Assembly: GCF_003122485.1 (NCBI RefSeq)
Contig: NZ_JRFU01000106.1
Location: 1-36,606 of the forward strand
Length of the DNA: 36,606 bases
Direction of reading: 5' to 3'
From: Eubacterium ramulus
GTDB lineage: Bacteria; Bacillota; Clostridia; Lachnospirales; Lachnospiraceae
The position numbers and the translations under genes were made by a program. The notes below the pieces were generated by a model, which was given only the letters and a program-made list of their open reading frames with translations, searched no databases and was not told the origin of the DNA. Positions 8,972-16,703 of this stretch are shown here, piece after piece. Numbering within the stretch: position 1 is the stretch's first letter; each line of letters starts with the position of its first letter.

Positions 8972-9120
8972 GTACGTCGGCAAAGTCCGATGGAGGAACC
9001 ACTGCAAGACCTTGAATTTACTGCATTTTAGGCGTGGTTTCGGAATAAGATGTAAGGTTGCGTACTTGTCATAAAGTATCATAATTTATTGTAGATTATC
9101 AGAGGTTTTTGTGTCAGGTT
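8972..9120 (+). other. intergenic DNA after tsf with several inverted repeats
   Basis: No gene is seen. AAGTACG (8970-8976, overlapping the tsf stop) is complementary to CGTACTT (9061-9067), and TCGG-CAAAG-TCCGA lies inside. The junction between the chromosome and the mobile element probably falls in or just after this stretch, but no attachment core can be fixed without the other end. Confidence 0.35.
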
Positions 9121-9180
9121 TGCGTAAGGAATTGCGTCAATTGAAAAGACGACTTCCTTCAGCGAATTTTACGCATTTTT
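9121..9180 (+). terminator. long nested hairpin ending in a T run, probable rpsB-tsf terminator
   Basis: TGCGTAA (9121-9127) pairs perfectly with TTACGCA (9169-9175), with GGAA/TTCC and GCGTC/GACG-type pairings inside and five T residues after. The loop region is large, so termination strength is uncertain. Confidence 0.45.
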
Positions 9181-9205
9181 ATGACTATAAAGCAATCTCA
9201 TGAAT

Positions 9206-9250
9206 AAAGAGTGTGAATGAACATTGATTTGTTTTTCACACTCTTTTTTT
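9206..9250 (+). terminator. strong intrinsic terminator
   Basis: AAAGAGTGTGAA (9206-9217) is perfectly complementary to TTCACACTCTTT, which runs into a long T tract ending at 9250. It separates the core operon from the mobile element. Confidence 0.85.
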
Positions 9251-9267
9251 GTGTGAAAATAGGTAAG

Positions 9268-9296
9268 TTGACGCAAAATACAAAGTGACGTATATA
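9268..9296 (+). promoter_or_regulatory. promoter A of the outer element (shared architecture)
   Basis: TTGACG (9268-9273), 17 bases, TATATA (9291-9296), with TGACG abutting the -10. The spacer is A-rich. The same layout recurs at 11842-11870 and 28978-29006. A hairpin with a GAAA loop (about 9306-9327) lies just after the expected start. Confidence 0.6.
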
Positions 9297-9410
9297 TAGC
9301 ACTAAGGAATCAGAGAAATCTGATCCGATAAAAATGAACGAAAGATGCCATATTGCTACAATCCAGAAAAATTTGAAAAATTAATTTCTTGTAAATAACG
9401 AAGTAACCTA

Positions 9411-9441
9411 TTGACAAGACACAACCCAAATTAGGTAGAAT
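9411..9441 (+). promoter_or_regulatory. possible second promoter before the sigma operon
   Basis: TTGACA (9411-9416) and TAGAAT (9436-9441) are separated by 19 bases, longer than ideal. It precedes the terminator-like fold at 9454-9510. Confidence 0.4.
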
Positions 9442-9453
9442 AGATTCAAAGAT

Positions 9454-9510
9454 AAGGATTGATAAATTTTCTTGGTAAAAATACAGGAAAATGAATCAGT
9501 CCTTTTTTTT
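9454..9510 (+). terminator. terminator-like fold in the leader of the first element operon (attenuator or small RNA end)
   Basis: AAGGATTGAT (9454-9463) can pair with ATCAGTCCTT (9495-9504) with one G-U pair, followed by eight T in all. Transcripts from the upstream promoters would either stop here as a short RNA or read on into the operon at 9563. Confidence 0.5.
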
Positions 9511-9562
9511 GTTGGATTTTTTCGGGAAGAGGGCAAAAAAGCAGAGGTGAAGGAGGTAAAAC

Positions 9563-9964
9563 ATGAGAAAAAAAGAAATCAAATGTCCTTATTGTGGCAG
9601 TAAAGCAAAATTAGTTCATTTTTATGATATCTATGGGAAGGACGCAACTCATCCGGAAAGGTATGCGTGGGCATGCGCAAGATTTCCACAGTGCGATTCT
9701 TATGTAAGCACAATCAAAGGTAGCACGAAACCAGCGGGGACACTTGCCGATGCACAACTACGACATGAGCGGATTGAAGCTCACAGGGTTATCAAAAAAG
9801 TGGTGGAGAGCGGTATGGATCAGCATAGCGTCTATCGTTACCTGGAAGACCGGATGGGTCTGCAGAGAGACCAGTTACACATTGCAAGCTCAGGGATTTA
9901 TTATTGCCGACTGGTACAACAGATTCTGAAATCTTTGTTAGAAAGGAGATGCGGAACATGTTAG
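9563..9964 (+). CDS. zinc-ribbon protein, DUF3268 type
   Basis: This 133-residue protein has an N-terminal zinc ribbon: CPYCGSKA near residue 8, then a second cysteine pair in ACARFPQCDSY near residue 50. This resembles the DUF3268 family, described as zinc-finger-containing proteins of phages and mobile elements. The rest is helical and basic. The start is ATG 9563 behind GAAGGAGG. Its stop (TAG 9962-9964) overlaps the ATG of the next gene in ATGTTAG, which suggests coupled translation. It is the first gene of an operon with two sigma-like proteins, so a regulatory or DNA-binding role is plausible but unproven. Confidence 0.65.
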   Translation: MRKKEIKCPYCGSKAKLVHFYDIYGKDATHPERYAWACARFPQCDSYVSTIKGSTKPAGTLADAQLRHERIEAHRVIKKVVESGMDQHSVYRYLEDRMGLQRDQLHIASSGIYYCRLVQQILKSLLERRCGTC

Positions 9965-10533
9965 GTAAGAATGCAGAAAAAGAATTATTGGCAAACATGG
10001 AAGAAATCCGATATATGACCAGAAGTATTGTTCGTAAAAGTGCAATATTTGCGAAATATATGGATATAGAAGATTTTTATCAGGAGGCGTATATTGAATA
10101 CTTACAGTCTGTAGATTCGTATGATCACACAAAAGGAAAAAGTCTCCATAATTACGCTTATAGCAGAATCAGGCATCGTTTGATGAGTATTTTTCGGAAA
10201 AACCGGAATATATACCAGGAATATGGAAGCAATAAATTAGAGGAACAGTTGTCATGTAGACAGGATGTAGAAAGTGAATTACGTGCAGCGGAGTTTGCGG
10301 TGGACTATCTGGAAGTAGAAAAGGAGATGATGAAGGTATATATGGATGCTCCAAAAACGATACAGTATGGAATCCTTGCAATCTGTAATGAGGTGCGAGG
10401 GATTTCAAAAGCAGAAACAGCGAAAGAACTTGGCATAACTACCAGCTATATTACAGTAAGTATGCGGCGTGCAGCAGACAAACTGAAGTTGCCGGTGATG
10501 TTTGCCTGGTATGGTTATCATAATCTCAAATGA
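9958..10533 (+). CDS. sigma-70-like factor, element-encoded (first)
   Basis: This 191-residue protein shows a region-2-like stretch (MDIEDFYQEAYIEYLQSVDS, then YDHTKGKSLHNYAYSRIRH) and a C-terminal helix-turn-helix resembling region 4 (SKAETAKELGITTSYITVSM). Start ATG 9958 is chosen because AAGGAG sits eight bases upstream; an in-frame ATG at 9949 is too close to it. It is much shorter than housekeeping sigma factors and resembles sigma factors carried by phages and conjugative elements. It probably directs RNA polymerase to element promoters, perhaps those at 9268, 11842 and 28978, but this link is inference. Confidence 0.65.
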   Translation: MLGKNAEKELLANMEEIRYMTRSIVRKSAIFAKYMDIEDFYQEAYIEYLQSVDSYDHTKGKSLHNYAYSRIRHRLMSIFRKNRNIYQEYGSNKLEEQLSCRQDVESELRAAEFAVDYLEVEKEMMKVYMDAPKTIQYGILAICNEVRGISKAETAKELGITTSYITVSMRRAADKLKLPVMFAWYGYHNLK

Positions 10534-10573
10534 CTAGAAATGATTTTATGATTTAGTATGAAAAGGAGTAAAA

Positions 10574-10903
10574 ATGGCGAATCCGTATAGAAAAGTAATG
10601 TACCGATTAAAAGAAAAATGGTCTATTCGGGAAATCGCGGAATTATATATTGACCGGAATTTCAGTATGGATCTGGTCTCACATATTACGGGAATCCCGT
10701 TAGCACCATTGAGCCATATCTTATGGGATTATCATCTGCCAGAAGTGAAAAGCAAATATTATACAGAAAACTTTTTAGGCGAGATTTCCAAACTTACAAA
10801 ACAAATGCATGCAGAATTTTTCCGGGAAGAGCGGATCTTTACACGACAGTATGAGAATGACAGACGAAAGATGGAGACAGATTTTTTAGCGGAGATTTCG
10901 TAA
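10574..10903 (+). CDS. hypothetical protein in the sigma operon
   Basis: This 109-residue protein is not recognised. It starts at ATG 10574 behind AAAAGGAGT. The first half (IREIAELYIDRNFSMDLVSH, then ITGIPLAPLSHILWDYHLPE) reads like a helix-turn-helix that checks DNA sequence. The second half is charged and helical (KQMHAEFFREERIFTRQYEN). No signal peptide or membrane segment is seen. Lying between two sigma-like genes, it could be a regulator or an accessory to one of them. Confidence 0.5.
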   Translation: MANPYRKVMYRLKEKWSIREIAELYIDRNFSMDLVSHITGIPLAPLSHILWDYHLPEVKSKYYTENFLGEISKLTKQMHAEFFREERIFTRQYENDRRKMETDFLAEIS

Positions 10904-10951
10904 CAAAAGAATCATAACTCTATTCGTTTCGCAAGGAAGGAAGGGAGAAAA

Positions 10952-11797
10952 ATGGCAGGGAATAAAAAAGTGAACTCTATTTTTCAACATAAGAGAGAAA
11001 TACGTGACTATGCACTATGGGCATTGCAGGTGCCGGATATTAGTCCGAAAGAAGATACCTATCTTTTGGTTTCGGAAGCCCAGGCGGGAAATGTAGATGC
11101 CAGAAATATTTTATACCTGGCTTATATGAAGTATGTATTCTACATTGTTTCGCATTATTACAGTTTCAAGGATTATATGGAAGGGGAAATTGAAGATTGC
11201 GTGCAGGAAGGAATGCTTGGATTGTATGAGGCAATCATGCGATTCGATGTCACCAAAAATGCGAGTTTTACGACTTACTTAACCATCTGGGTGAGAAAAT
11301 ATGTTTCCAGATATCTATCGGAAGATGGAACGATCAAACGATCTTCCAGGATCGTGAAAAAAACCCAACAGTTGCAGAGTGCCTGCATGGACTATGAGCT
11401 GCTTCATGGAAGGCGACCTACGATCGCGGAACTTGCGGAAATAATCGGGGAAAGCGAAAATGTAACCAGAAATCTGCTGGAAGCATTGCAAAGAGCAAGA
11501 ATCAAATCTCTGGATCATCCACGAAATGACGATGAAAAGTGGACAGAACAGTTGAAATACGATTATGATCTGGAATCCGAAGTGTGTCAGGAAGTGATGA
11601 ATCGTGAATTTGAAAATATGGTCATTGAGGTGCTTCAGAATGAGACCGACCGGCAGATCATCGATTATGTTTTTGAGTATGCTGACAATGACATGACACG
11701 CTCGGAGATTGCGGAAAGTGTAGGAGTATCCAAGCAGTATATCTGCAAGCGAATCATCGCAATCAAAGAGCTTTTGAGAAAAAAACATATCATCTAA
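10952..11797 (+). CDS. sigma-70 family factor, element-encoded (second)
   Basis: This 281-residue protein has sigma region 2 (DCVQEGMLGLYEAIMRFD, then SFTTYLTIWVRKYVSRYL), region 3 (RPTIAELAEIIGESENVTRN) and region 4 with a helix-turn-helix (MTRSEIAESVGVSKQYICKR). It begins at ATG 10952 behind AAGGGAG. The layout is that of a complete group 3 or 4-region sigma factor without region 1. As the last gene of its operon it is followed by a terminator and then by promoter B (11842). It is a candidate to recognise the shared element promoters, though no direct evidence exists in the sequence. Confidence 0.82.
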   Translation: MAGNKKVNSIFQHKREIRDYALWALQVPDISPKEDTYLLVSEAQAGNVDARNILYLAYMKYVFYIVSHYYSFKDYMEGEIEDCVQEGMLGLYEAIMRFDVTKNASFTTYLTIWVRKYVSRYLSEDGTIKRSSRIVKKTQQLQSACMDYELLHGRRPTIAELAEIIGESENVTRNLLEALQRARIKSLDHPRNDDEKWTEQLKYDYDLESEVCQEVMNREFENMVIEVLQNETDRQIIDYVFEYADNDMTRSEIAESVGVSKQYICKRIIAIKELLRKKHII

Positions 11798-11804
11798 CGG
11801 AATG

Positions 11805-11838
11805 AAACATCCTCCGGCATTTTGCCAGGGGATGTTTT
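11805..11838 (+). terminator. terminator after the sigma operon
   Basis: AAACATCC (11805-11812) pairs with GGATGTTT (11830-11837). The downstream T run is short because promoter B begins right after. Confidence 0.6.
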
Positions 11839-11841
11839 AAG

Positions 11842-11870
11842 TTTCCGAAAAAGAAGAACTGACGTATTTC
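11842..11870 (+). promoter_or_regulatory. promoter B of the outer element (shared architecture)
   Basis: TTTCCG (11842-11847), 17 bases, TATTTC (11865-11870), with TGACG abutting the -10 and GAAAAA following the -35. It matches promoter C (28978) at all six -35 bases and in spacing. The -35 is far from TTGACA, suggesting a non-housekeeping sigma factor. Confidence 0.5.
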
Positions 11871-11889
11871 TATTAATAGAGGTCATCTA

Positions 11890-11905
11890 TTCTGTATATA
11901 CAGAA
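11890..11905. promoter_or_regulatory. perfect 16-bp palindrome, candidate operator
   Basis: TTCTGTATATACAGAA is a perfect palindrome about 20 bases downstream of promoter B, where a bound repressor would block transcription. It resembles an Escherichia coli LexA box but has a shorter core (CTG-N6-CAG), and Bacillota LexA uses a different site. Confidence 0.5.
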
Positions 11906-12033
11906 CGTCTAAAAAATAGCGAGAACTATTTCTTATCATGTGGAGCGTTGTCTGCGCTCGGAATCCAATTACAATCGGGAGCAATCCTGTTTATTTGATA
12001 AATGAAACTAACATAGAGAAAGGAGGGTATGCC

Positions 12034-12513
12034 ATGGATTATGCGGTTTTTCAGGACTGTGTCAAGAGTATGGATCTGCGGCAGCGTTTCCAGAAATTGC
12101 AGGATGAGATTTATATCCTGAACAAAAACCGGGAGCTTGTTCCAAATCTTGAATGGGATCAAAGGTACGCCAGAGCATATGCACAGTTATGGCAGCAGAT
12201 CCGGCAGCGGATTAAGGTCATACAAAAACGGATGCTTTCCGAATATCACCTGCCTAAGTTGAAAGATGAGCAGAAATATCAGTGGTTTATGAGGCAATTT
12301 TTAAGCCTGACCACACAGGAAGAGGAAAAAATCTGCCAGATGATCTACCGGAAGGAACATTTTAGACGGATCGAACTGGAATTTTTTTTATGGAGAGAGA
12401 CCATCGACCGTCTGGTCGGAGAATATAACGTGCAGAAGGCAGAGGAAGGATTAGAACATGAAAGCATTACAAACACATGCACAGATGCTGGAGCCAAGCC
12501 TGGGCTTTTTTGA
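12034..12513 (+). CDS. hypothetical protein, first gene of the replication-module operon
   Basis: This 159-residue protein is not recognised. It is hydrophilic, rich in Gln, Arg and Glu, and predicted helical throughout (LRQRFQKLQDEIYILNKNRE, LWQQIRQRIKVIQKRML). ATG 12034 is chosen behind AAAGGAGGG; the open frame extends upstream to 11938 without a ribosome site. The end overlaps the next gene by 56 bases. Its position after promoter B and the palindrome at 11890 makes it the lead gene of the operon that runs to the RecD2-like helicase. Confidence 0.6.
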   Translation: MDYAVFQDCVKSMDLRQRFQKLQDEIYILNKNRELVPNLEWDQRYARAYAQLWQQIRQRIKVIQKRMLSEYHLPKLKDEQKYQWFMRQFLSLTTQEEEKICQMIYRKEHFRRIELEFFLWRETIDRLVGEYNVQKAEEGLEHESITNTCTDAGAKPGLF

Positions 12514-12844
12514 AAATGAATGGTCTGTATTGCTACAGTTTTTACTGGGACAGGGATATAAACTTTCGATACGGGTTAATGGATTTTTTGTGATCCGTCC
12601 GGGAGAAGATGCCTGTTTTTCACGCTGTCTGAATCTTTTGGAGATTGTGAATGAAGCGTTGGCATGTAATGCCCGGTGTCAGCAGTCATCCTGTCAGAAG
12701 TTTTATGCGAAGCAGGGGGATCGGAAGGCTGTATGGAAGCAGATCCACAGTGGTATTGAGCGGGAACGGATGTTCCTGAAATTACAGCGGCATCTGTTAA
12801 AGCAGGAGGGAGTGCTGGCTAAACAATGGAAACGGATGTGTTAA
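12458..12844 (+). CDS. hypothetical protein
   Basis: This 128-residue product starts at ATG 12458 behind AGAGGAAGG and overlaps the previous gene. It contains a compact middle part (WSVLLQFLLGQGYKLSIRVN, then GFFVIRPGED) and three to four cysteines (CFSRC, CNARCQQSSC) that could bind metal. The C-terminal 45 residues are basic and helical. I do not recognise the family. It overlaps the next gene by 19 bases, a sign of tight operon packing. Confidence 0.55.
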   Translation: MKALQTHAQMLEPSLGFFENEWSVLLQFLLGQGYKLSIRVNGFFVIRPGEDACFSRCLNLLEIVNEALACNARCQQSSCQKFYAKQGDRKAVWKQIHSGIERERMFLKLQRHLLKQEGVLAKQWKRMC

Positions 12845-13038
12845 AAATGGAAAGCTTTTGGCAAAAGCATAAAAAATATGCAGCAGAAGTGTACGAGATT
12901 GGAACCAACGTAAGCGGCAAACAGCATGGATATGGCAAATACCGGCAAGGAAAAGCCGAATTGATCTGTGAACTGTTTGAGATACCGATGGAGCCGTTTT
13001 TACAATTTTCAATGGAAAGGGGAAAAGAAGATGGTTGA
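12826..13038 (+). CDS. small hypothetical protein
   Basis: This 70-residue, basic product (WQKHKKYAAEVYEIGTNVSG, then GKYRQGKAELICELFEIP) sits between two overlapping genes, supporting that it is real. The start is uncertain: ATG 12826 lies 15 bases after AGGAGGG, and ATG 12847 is an alternative. No family is recognised. Confidence 0.5.
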   Translation: METDVLKMESFWQKHKKYAAEVYEIGTNVSGKQHGYGKYRQGKAELICELFEIPMEPFLQFSMERGKEDG

Positions 13039-13411
13039 TATTCTAAAAGGAATGGATGTCTCACTGTGCGTATTCATGGCAGGGATCGTGGCATTTGTTA
13101 TCGCGGCGATCCTGTATCTGTTTTTGTGGGAAACCTGGTCGAAAGCCTATGAGGAAGATCTGGAAGAGGAAACCATAGAGTATTACATGATCTATACGGT
13201 TTGGAGTAAACCGGAATCCTATGGGAGCAGGGTGATCCTGGCAACCGCAGATGAAGCGGAAGCAAGATTCCGGTTCCATCTGATCCGGACGGTGTCGGAA
13301 ATATATTTTTCAGGTGCGGCAATCGCGGAACATAGAGACGGAATTCGTATCTCCAAAGGAGACGCAAAACTGTATTATGTGATGAAAACGGTGCAGGTAG
13401 AAAATCTATAA
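13031..13411 (+). CDS. single-pass membrane protein, hypothetical
   Basis: This 126-residue protein has one strong transmembrane helix near the N-terminus (CVFMAGIVAFVIAAILYLFL, about residues 12-33) followed by a 90-residue soluble domain of mixed charge. ATG 13031 lies behind GGGGAAAAGAAG and overlaps the preceding stop. The open frame extends to 12968 but without a ribosome site. Unknown family; a membrane-anchored component of the element is the cautious reading. Confidence 0.6.
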   Translation: MVDILKGMDVSLCVFMAGIVAFVIAAILYLFLWETWSKAYEEDLEEETIEYYMIYTVWSKPESYGSRVILATADEAEARFRFHLIRTVSEIYFSGAAIAEHRDGIRISKGDAKLYYVMKTVQVENL

Positions 13412-13435
13412 AAGAAGAAAGAGAGGACAGAAAAA

Positions 13436-14602
13436 ATGGAACAGTTACAAATTGTAGCAAAGATCACCCCAGGTGCAATCCAGACCAATTTCGAAGAGAC
13501 GAAACAGTGGCTTGCCCAAAAACTGCAGAAGTATAATCTGAGCAATTATACCGGTGACGATGCCATAAAACAGATGAAAGAGGGGCGTGCCACTCTAAAC
13601 AAACTGAGTGATGCCCTCAAAGAGAGAAAACGAGTGGTCAAGGAGCAGTTTCTGGAACCATACACTGCATTTGAGATGGCGGCAGATGAGTTGCTGGCAA
13701 TGATCAAGGAGTCCTGCGATACGCTGGATGGGAAAATCAAGGAATATGTGCGTATCGAAAAGCAGGGGCGAGAGGCAGAGATCACGAAATATTACCAGGA
13801 GGCAGTGGCAGAAGCAGGGATCACCTATGATCTGTGGACACAGATCTATGACGAGAAATGGCTGAACAAAAGCTGCAGCAAAAAAAACTGGAAGATGGCG
13901 ATCACAGAAACGATCCAGTCTTACCAGAAAAATATAATGATCTTAGGGCAGCTTGCGGGTGAAGATGATTTTGAGGCGGCACGAAAACTGTATGAAGTGG
14001 ACTTAAACTTGCAGGATGCGATTACCTATATAACCAAGAAAAAGGCAGAAGCGGAAGCACTTGAGCGGGAGCGGATACGCATTGCTGCAGAAGAAGCAGC
14101 AAAAGCACAGGCACGCGTGGAAGCAGAAACCCGGCAGGTAATGCAACAGGCAGAATCTTATGCCAGAGAGCGGGAAGCGGCTGTACGGAAAGAAGAACAG
14201 GAAGCGGCACAGAAGCAGATGCAGCAAAAGCAACAGGAGCTGGAGCAACAGACCTATCTTCGTATGCAGAAGCAGATGCAAAGGCAGACACAGACCATGC
14301 CGATACAAAGAGCCGGGATGAGTTACCAGACCGGTATTCCGACAGGTGAAAGCACAATGTCAGGAGGGCGGGCAGCCGCCACATCCGGACAGGGAATGTC
14401 GCGACCGGCATATGGTATCCGGCAGGGGATGCAACGGCAGCAACCGCTACAGCGGGGAAATGCATCGATCCAACGGTCAGTGCAGCAACCCATTTTGCAG
14501 ACACAGGCGGCAGAACTGTGTACGTTTACGGTGCACAGGGTACACCAGGAAGAAGTCTGCCAGTTTTTGACACAACGTGGTATCGGGTATCACATTCACT
14601 AA
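13436..14602 (+). CDS. DUF1351 family protein, phage-type recombination accessory
   Basis: This 388-residue protein matches the DUF1351 layout known from phages and conjugative elements. The N-terminal 200 residues are globular (TGDDAIKQMKEGRATLNKLS, KERKRVVKEQFLEPY), followed by a long Glu, Ala, Gln and Arg-rich coiled coil (about 200-290). Next is a Gln, Met, Gly and Arg-rich low-complexity linker, then a short C-terminal domain (TFTVHRVHQEEVCQFLTQRG). In phages such genes lie near recombination or single-strand-binding genes; here it precedes primase-like and RecD2-like genes, which fits. The exact activity is unknown. The start is ATG 13436 behind GAGAGGA. Confidence 0.65.
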   Translation: MEQLQIVAKITPGAIQTNFEETKQWLAQKLQKYNLSNYTGDDAIKQMKEGRATLNKLSDALKERKRVVKEQFLEPYTAFEMAADELLAMIKESCDTLDGKIKEYVRIEKQGREAEITKYYQEAVAEAGITYDLWTQIYDEKWLNKSCSKKNWKMAITETIQSYQKNIMILGQLAGEDDFEAARKLYEVDLNLQDAITYITKKKAEAEALERERIRIAAEEAAKAQARVEAETRQVMQQAESYAREREAAVRKEEQEAAQKQMQQKQQELEQQTYLRMQKQMQRQTQTMPIQRAGMSYQTGIPTGESTMSGGRAAATSGQGMSRPAYGIRQGMQRQQPLQRGNASIQRSVQQPILQTQAAELCTFTVHRVHQEEVCQFLTQRGIGYHIH

Positions 14603-14624
14603 GATGCAGAAAGGACATGATTTC

Positions 14625-15887
14625 ATGAGTTTTAATATCAGCGAGGTTGCAGACTACCTTGGAATTGAAAAATTACAGGATACAGGTGGGGATTCCATTT
14701 CCATCTGCTGTCCGTATTGTGGCGACCGGCGAGGAAAAAACACAATATGTATCAGAAAGGATGGAAAGGAAAAAAATGTATTCCAGTGTTTTTCCTGCGG
14801 CAGGCATGGAAATATGCTGGATTTGTATCTGGATCAGAAAGCCGGATATGTCGGAGCCGATCGCTATAAACGTGCATATGCAGATCTGAGGGATGCGCTT
14901 GGAAAAGGGTACAGGGATCACACCCCAAAAAAGCGGATGGAAGAAACAGACAGAAAAACAGAAAAGACCAAAGCTCCGGTGAACGTGTTAGACCATACCT
15001 ACCGGAGCTTGCTGCGTCATCTGACGTTGCAGACGATAGACCGATCGGACCTGCGGCGCCGGATGCTTACTGATGCAGAGATAGAGGCGGGATTGTTTCG
15101 GTCTGTGCCATCTGATCCGGTGGGCATCTGCCGGATTTTAAAGCGGGAAGGATGTACGCTGGAAAACGTACCAGGTTTTTATAAAAATGCGGCAGGTAAC
15201 TGGCAGTTAAACGTATGGGCAGAAGGCTACTTTTGCCCGGTGCTGCAGGATGGATATGTGGTCGGGATGCAGATCCGGCTGCGTAACCCGAAAAAGCAGA
15301 AGTATATCTGGTTATCCAGTTCCGGAAAAACGGCAGGAATTTCGTCCGGAGCCCCGGTCTGCTTTTATGGCGATCCGGATGCGGAGTCTGTCATCATCAC
15401 AGAGGGTATTTTAAAAGCATATGTAACGTACTGTCTGCTTTCGGATATCGGTGTCAGTGTGATCGGAGTGCCGGGGGTGAATGTCCTTGGCGGATTGAAG
15501 GAGCTTCTAAAGCAGCATCATCATAAGATTGCCTATGAAGCCTACGACATGGACAAGTATATGCCGGTAGCCTGCATGCGGGACTATGATGCCAAGAAGT
15601 GTGCTGCCTGCATACAGTCAGGCGGGCGTGAAGCCTACTGCCCGGATGAAAGTTGCAGATATAAGGAACGAAAAAGGCAGATGATCCAGGAAGCACAGGA
15701 TTCCCTGCAAAAAGTGATCACCAAGGCAGGTCTGATCGGCAGATCCTATCACTGGGACAGAGATCCGGTCAGCGGTCTGTGGCTTGGAAACAAAAAAGGG
15801 ATTGACGATTACTGCAGTATGCGGCGAGGAGGAATGAGTCATGCAGGAGCTGGCTATCCGGGCAGTGCCCGTACAGGTGCGCTGTGA
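14625..15887 (+). CDS. DNA primase-like protein with CHC2 zinc finger and Toprim-like region
   Basis: This 420-residue protein starts with a CHC2-type zinc finger (CCPYCGDRRGKN, then FQCFSCGRHGNMLDLY, about residues 24-65), the DNA-binding element of DnaG primases. A Toprim-like domain follows in the second half (SVIITEGILKAYVTY, VSVIGVPGVNVLGG, YEAYDMDKY). An additional cysteine cluster (CAACIQSG, YCPDESC) occurs near residues 325-345. This suits element-encoded primases or the DUF3854 group. I chose ATG 14625 (MSFNISEVADYLG) over 14577 and 14604. It overlaps the helicase gene by 47 bases, so the two probably work in one replication module. Confidence 0.75.
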   Translation: MSFNISEVADYLGIEKLQDTGGDSISICCPYCGDRRGKNTICIRKDGKEKNVFQCFSCGRHGNMLDLYLDQKAGYVGADRYKRAYADLRDALGKGYRDHTPKKRMEETDRKTEKTKAPVNVLDHTYRSLLRHLTLQTIDRSDLRRRMLTDAEIEAGLFRSVPSDPVGICRILKREGCTLENVPGFYKNAAGNWQLNVWAEGYFCPVLQDGYVVGMQIRLRNPKKQKYIWLSSSGKTAGISSGAPVCFYGDPDAESVIITEGILKAYVTYCLLSDIGVSVIGVPGVNVLGGLKELLKQHHHKIAYEAYDMDKYMPVACMRDYDAKKCAACIQSGGREAYCPDESCRYKERKRQMIQEAQDSLQKVITKAGLIGRSYHWDRDPVSGLWLGNKKGIDDYCSMRRGGMSHAGAGYPGSARTGAL

Positions 15888-16569
15888 GTTTGATGATTAC
15901 CAGGTGGTGATCTATGAGACGGAAGCAGGGGAAGAACTGACGGCCGTTGGCTCCCTGCTGTGTACGGAAGGGGAATGTGTCCTGCATGGGAATTTTTCCC
16001 AACATAAAAAATACGGGAAACAGTTTCAGGTGACATATTGCGAAGAAGTATTGCCGACGACACCGGAAGGGATGAAACGGTATCTGGTGAGCAGCGGGAT
16101 TGCCGAAATAGGAAGTGCAACAGCAGACCGCATCGTGGATACGTTTGGAGCCGAAACATTTCAAGCCATGCGTGATCCCGTCCGGTTAGCTGCGGTACAG
16201 GGAATCTCGGAGACGAAAGCGGAAAAGATTGTTGTCTCTTTTAAAAAATGCCAGGAGTTACAGGAATATGTACAGTTTTTGGCAGACTACCGGATCCCAA
16301 GCGGAAAAACAAAAGAAGTTTATCAGAAATTTTCCGGGATACCAGATGCACTTTCGGTGTTACAAAGTCGTCCATATCTGCTCTGCATGTGTGAAGGGAT
16401 CACCTTTGCTATGATCGATGCAGTGCAAAAACAAAGAGAAGGATTTGATCCGGTCCATGGTGACCGGATCTGTTTTGCTCTGTCCGCTGTCATGCAACAG
16501 AATGAACAAAATGGACATGTTTTTATGGAGAAGGAAGCCCTGTTTGAATGCTCATGTGCCATAAAGTAA
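15841..16569 (+). CDS. RecD2-type helicase, N-terminal fragment (gene split by nested element)
   Basis: This 242-residue piece is the N-terminal part of a RecD2-like DNA helicase: an OB-like domain (about 1-75) and helix-hairpin-helix region (VSSGIAEIGSATADRIVDTF, VQGISETKAEKIV). It stops at TAA 16567 just after leaving RecD2 sequence; the last five or six codons are mobile-element DNA. The ATPase core continues at 26940-28454. Joined at the shared TC of both junctions, the two parts make one 741-codon frame, the usual RecD2 length. As it stands the fragment has no ATPase motifs and is probably inactive. Confidence 0.85.
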   Translation: MQELAIRAVPVQVRCEFDDYQVVIYETEAGEELTAVGSLLCTEGECVLHGNFSQHKKYGKQFQVTYCEEVLPTTPEGMKRYLVSSGIAEIGSATADRIVDTFGAETFQAMRDPVRLAAVQGISETKAEKIVVSFKKCQELQEYVQFLADYRIPSGKTKEVYQKFSGIPDALSVLQSRPYLLCMCEGITFAMIDAVQKQREGFDPVHGDRICFALSAVMQQNEQNGHVFMEKEALFECSCAIK

Positions 16570-16703
16570 CACACCGATAAATGCAGACAGCCAACCTCTA
16601 TTCCGTATAAAATGGCGTATGTGGCATTTCAAATATGTGGTTTAGAAGTAGAAGAAAACTGAAAACCGTATTCCACGATTTGAAAGGATAGAGGTAAATG
16701 AGC

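Noticed and set aside
11890-11905. LexA (SOS) box
   Set aside because: The spacing is CTG-N6-CAG, not the N10 of E. coli, and Bacillota LexA binds a CGAACN4GTTCG-type site.
12968-13030. Upstream extension of the membrane protein gene
   Set aside because: No ribosome site for ATG 12968, while ATG 13031 has one and starts right before the membrane helix.
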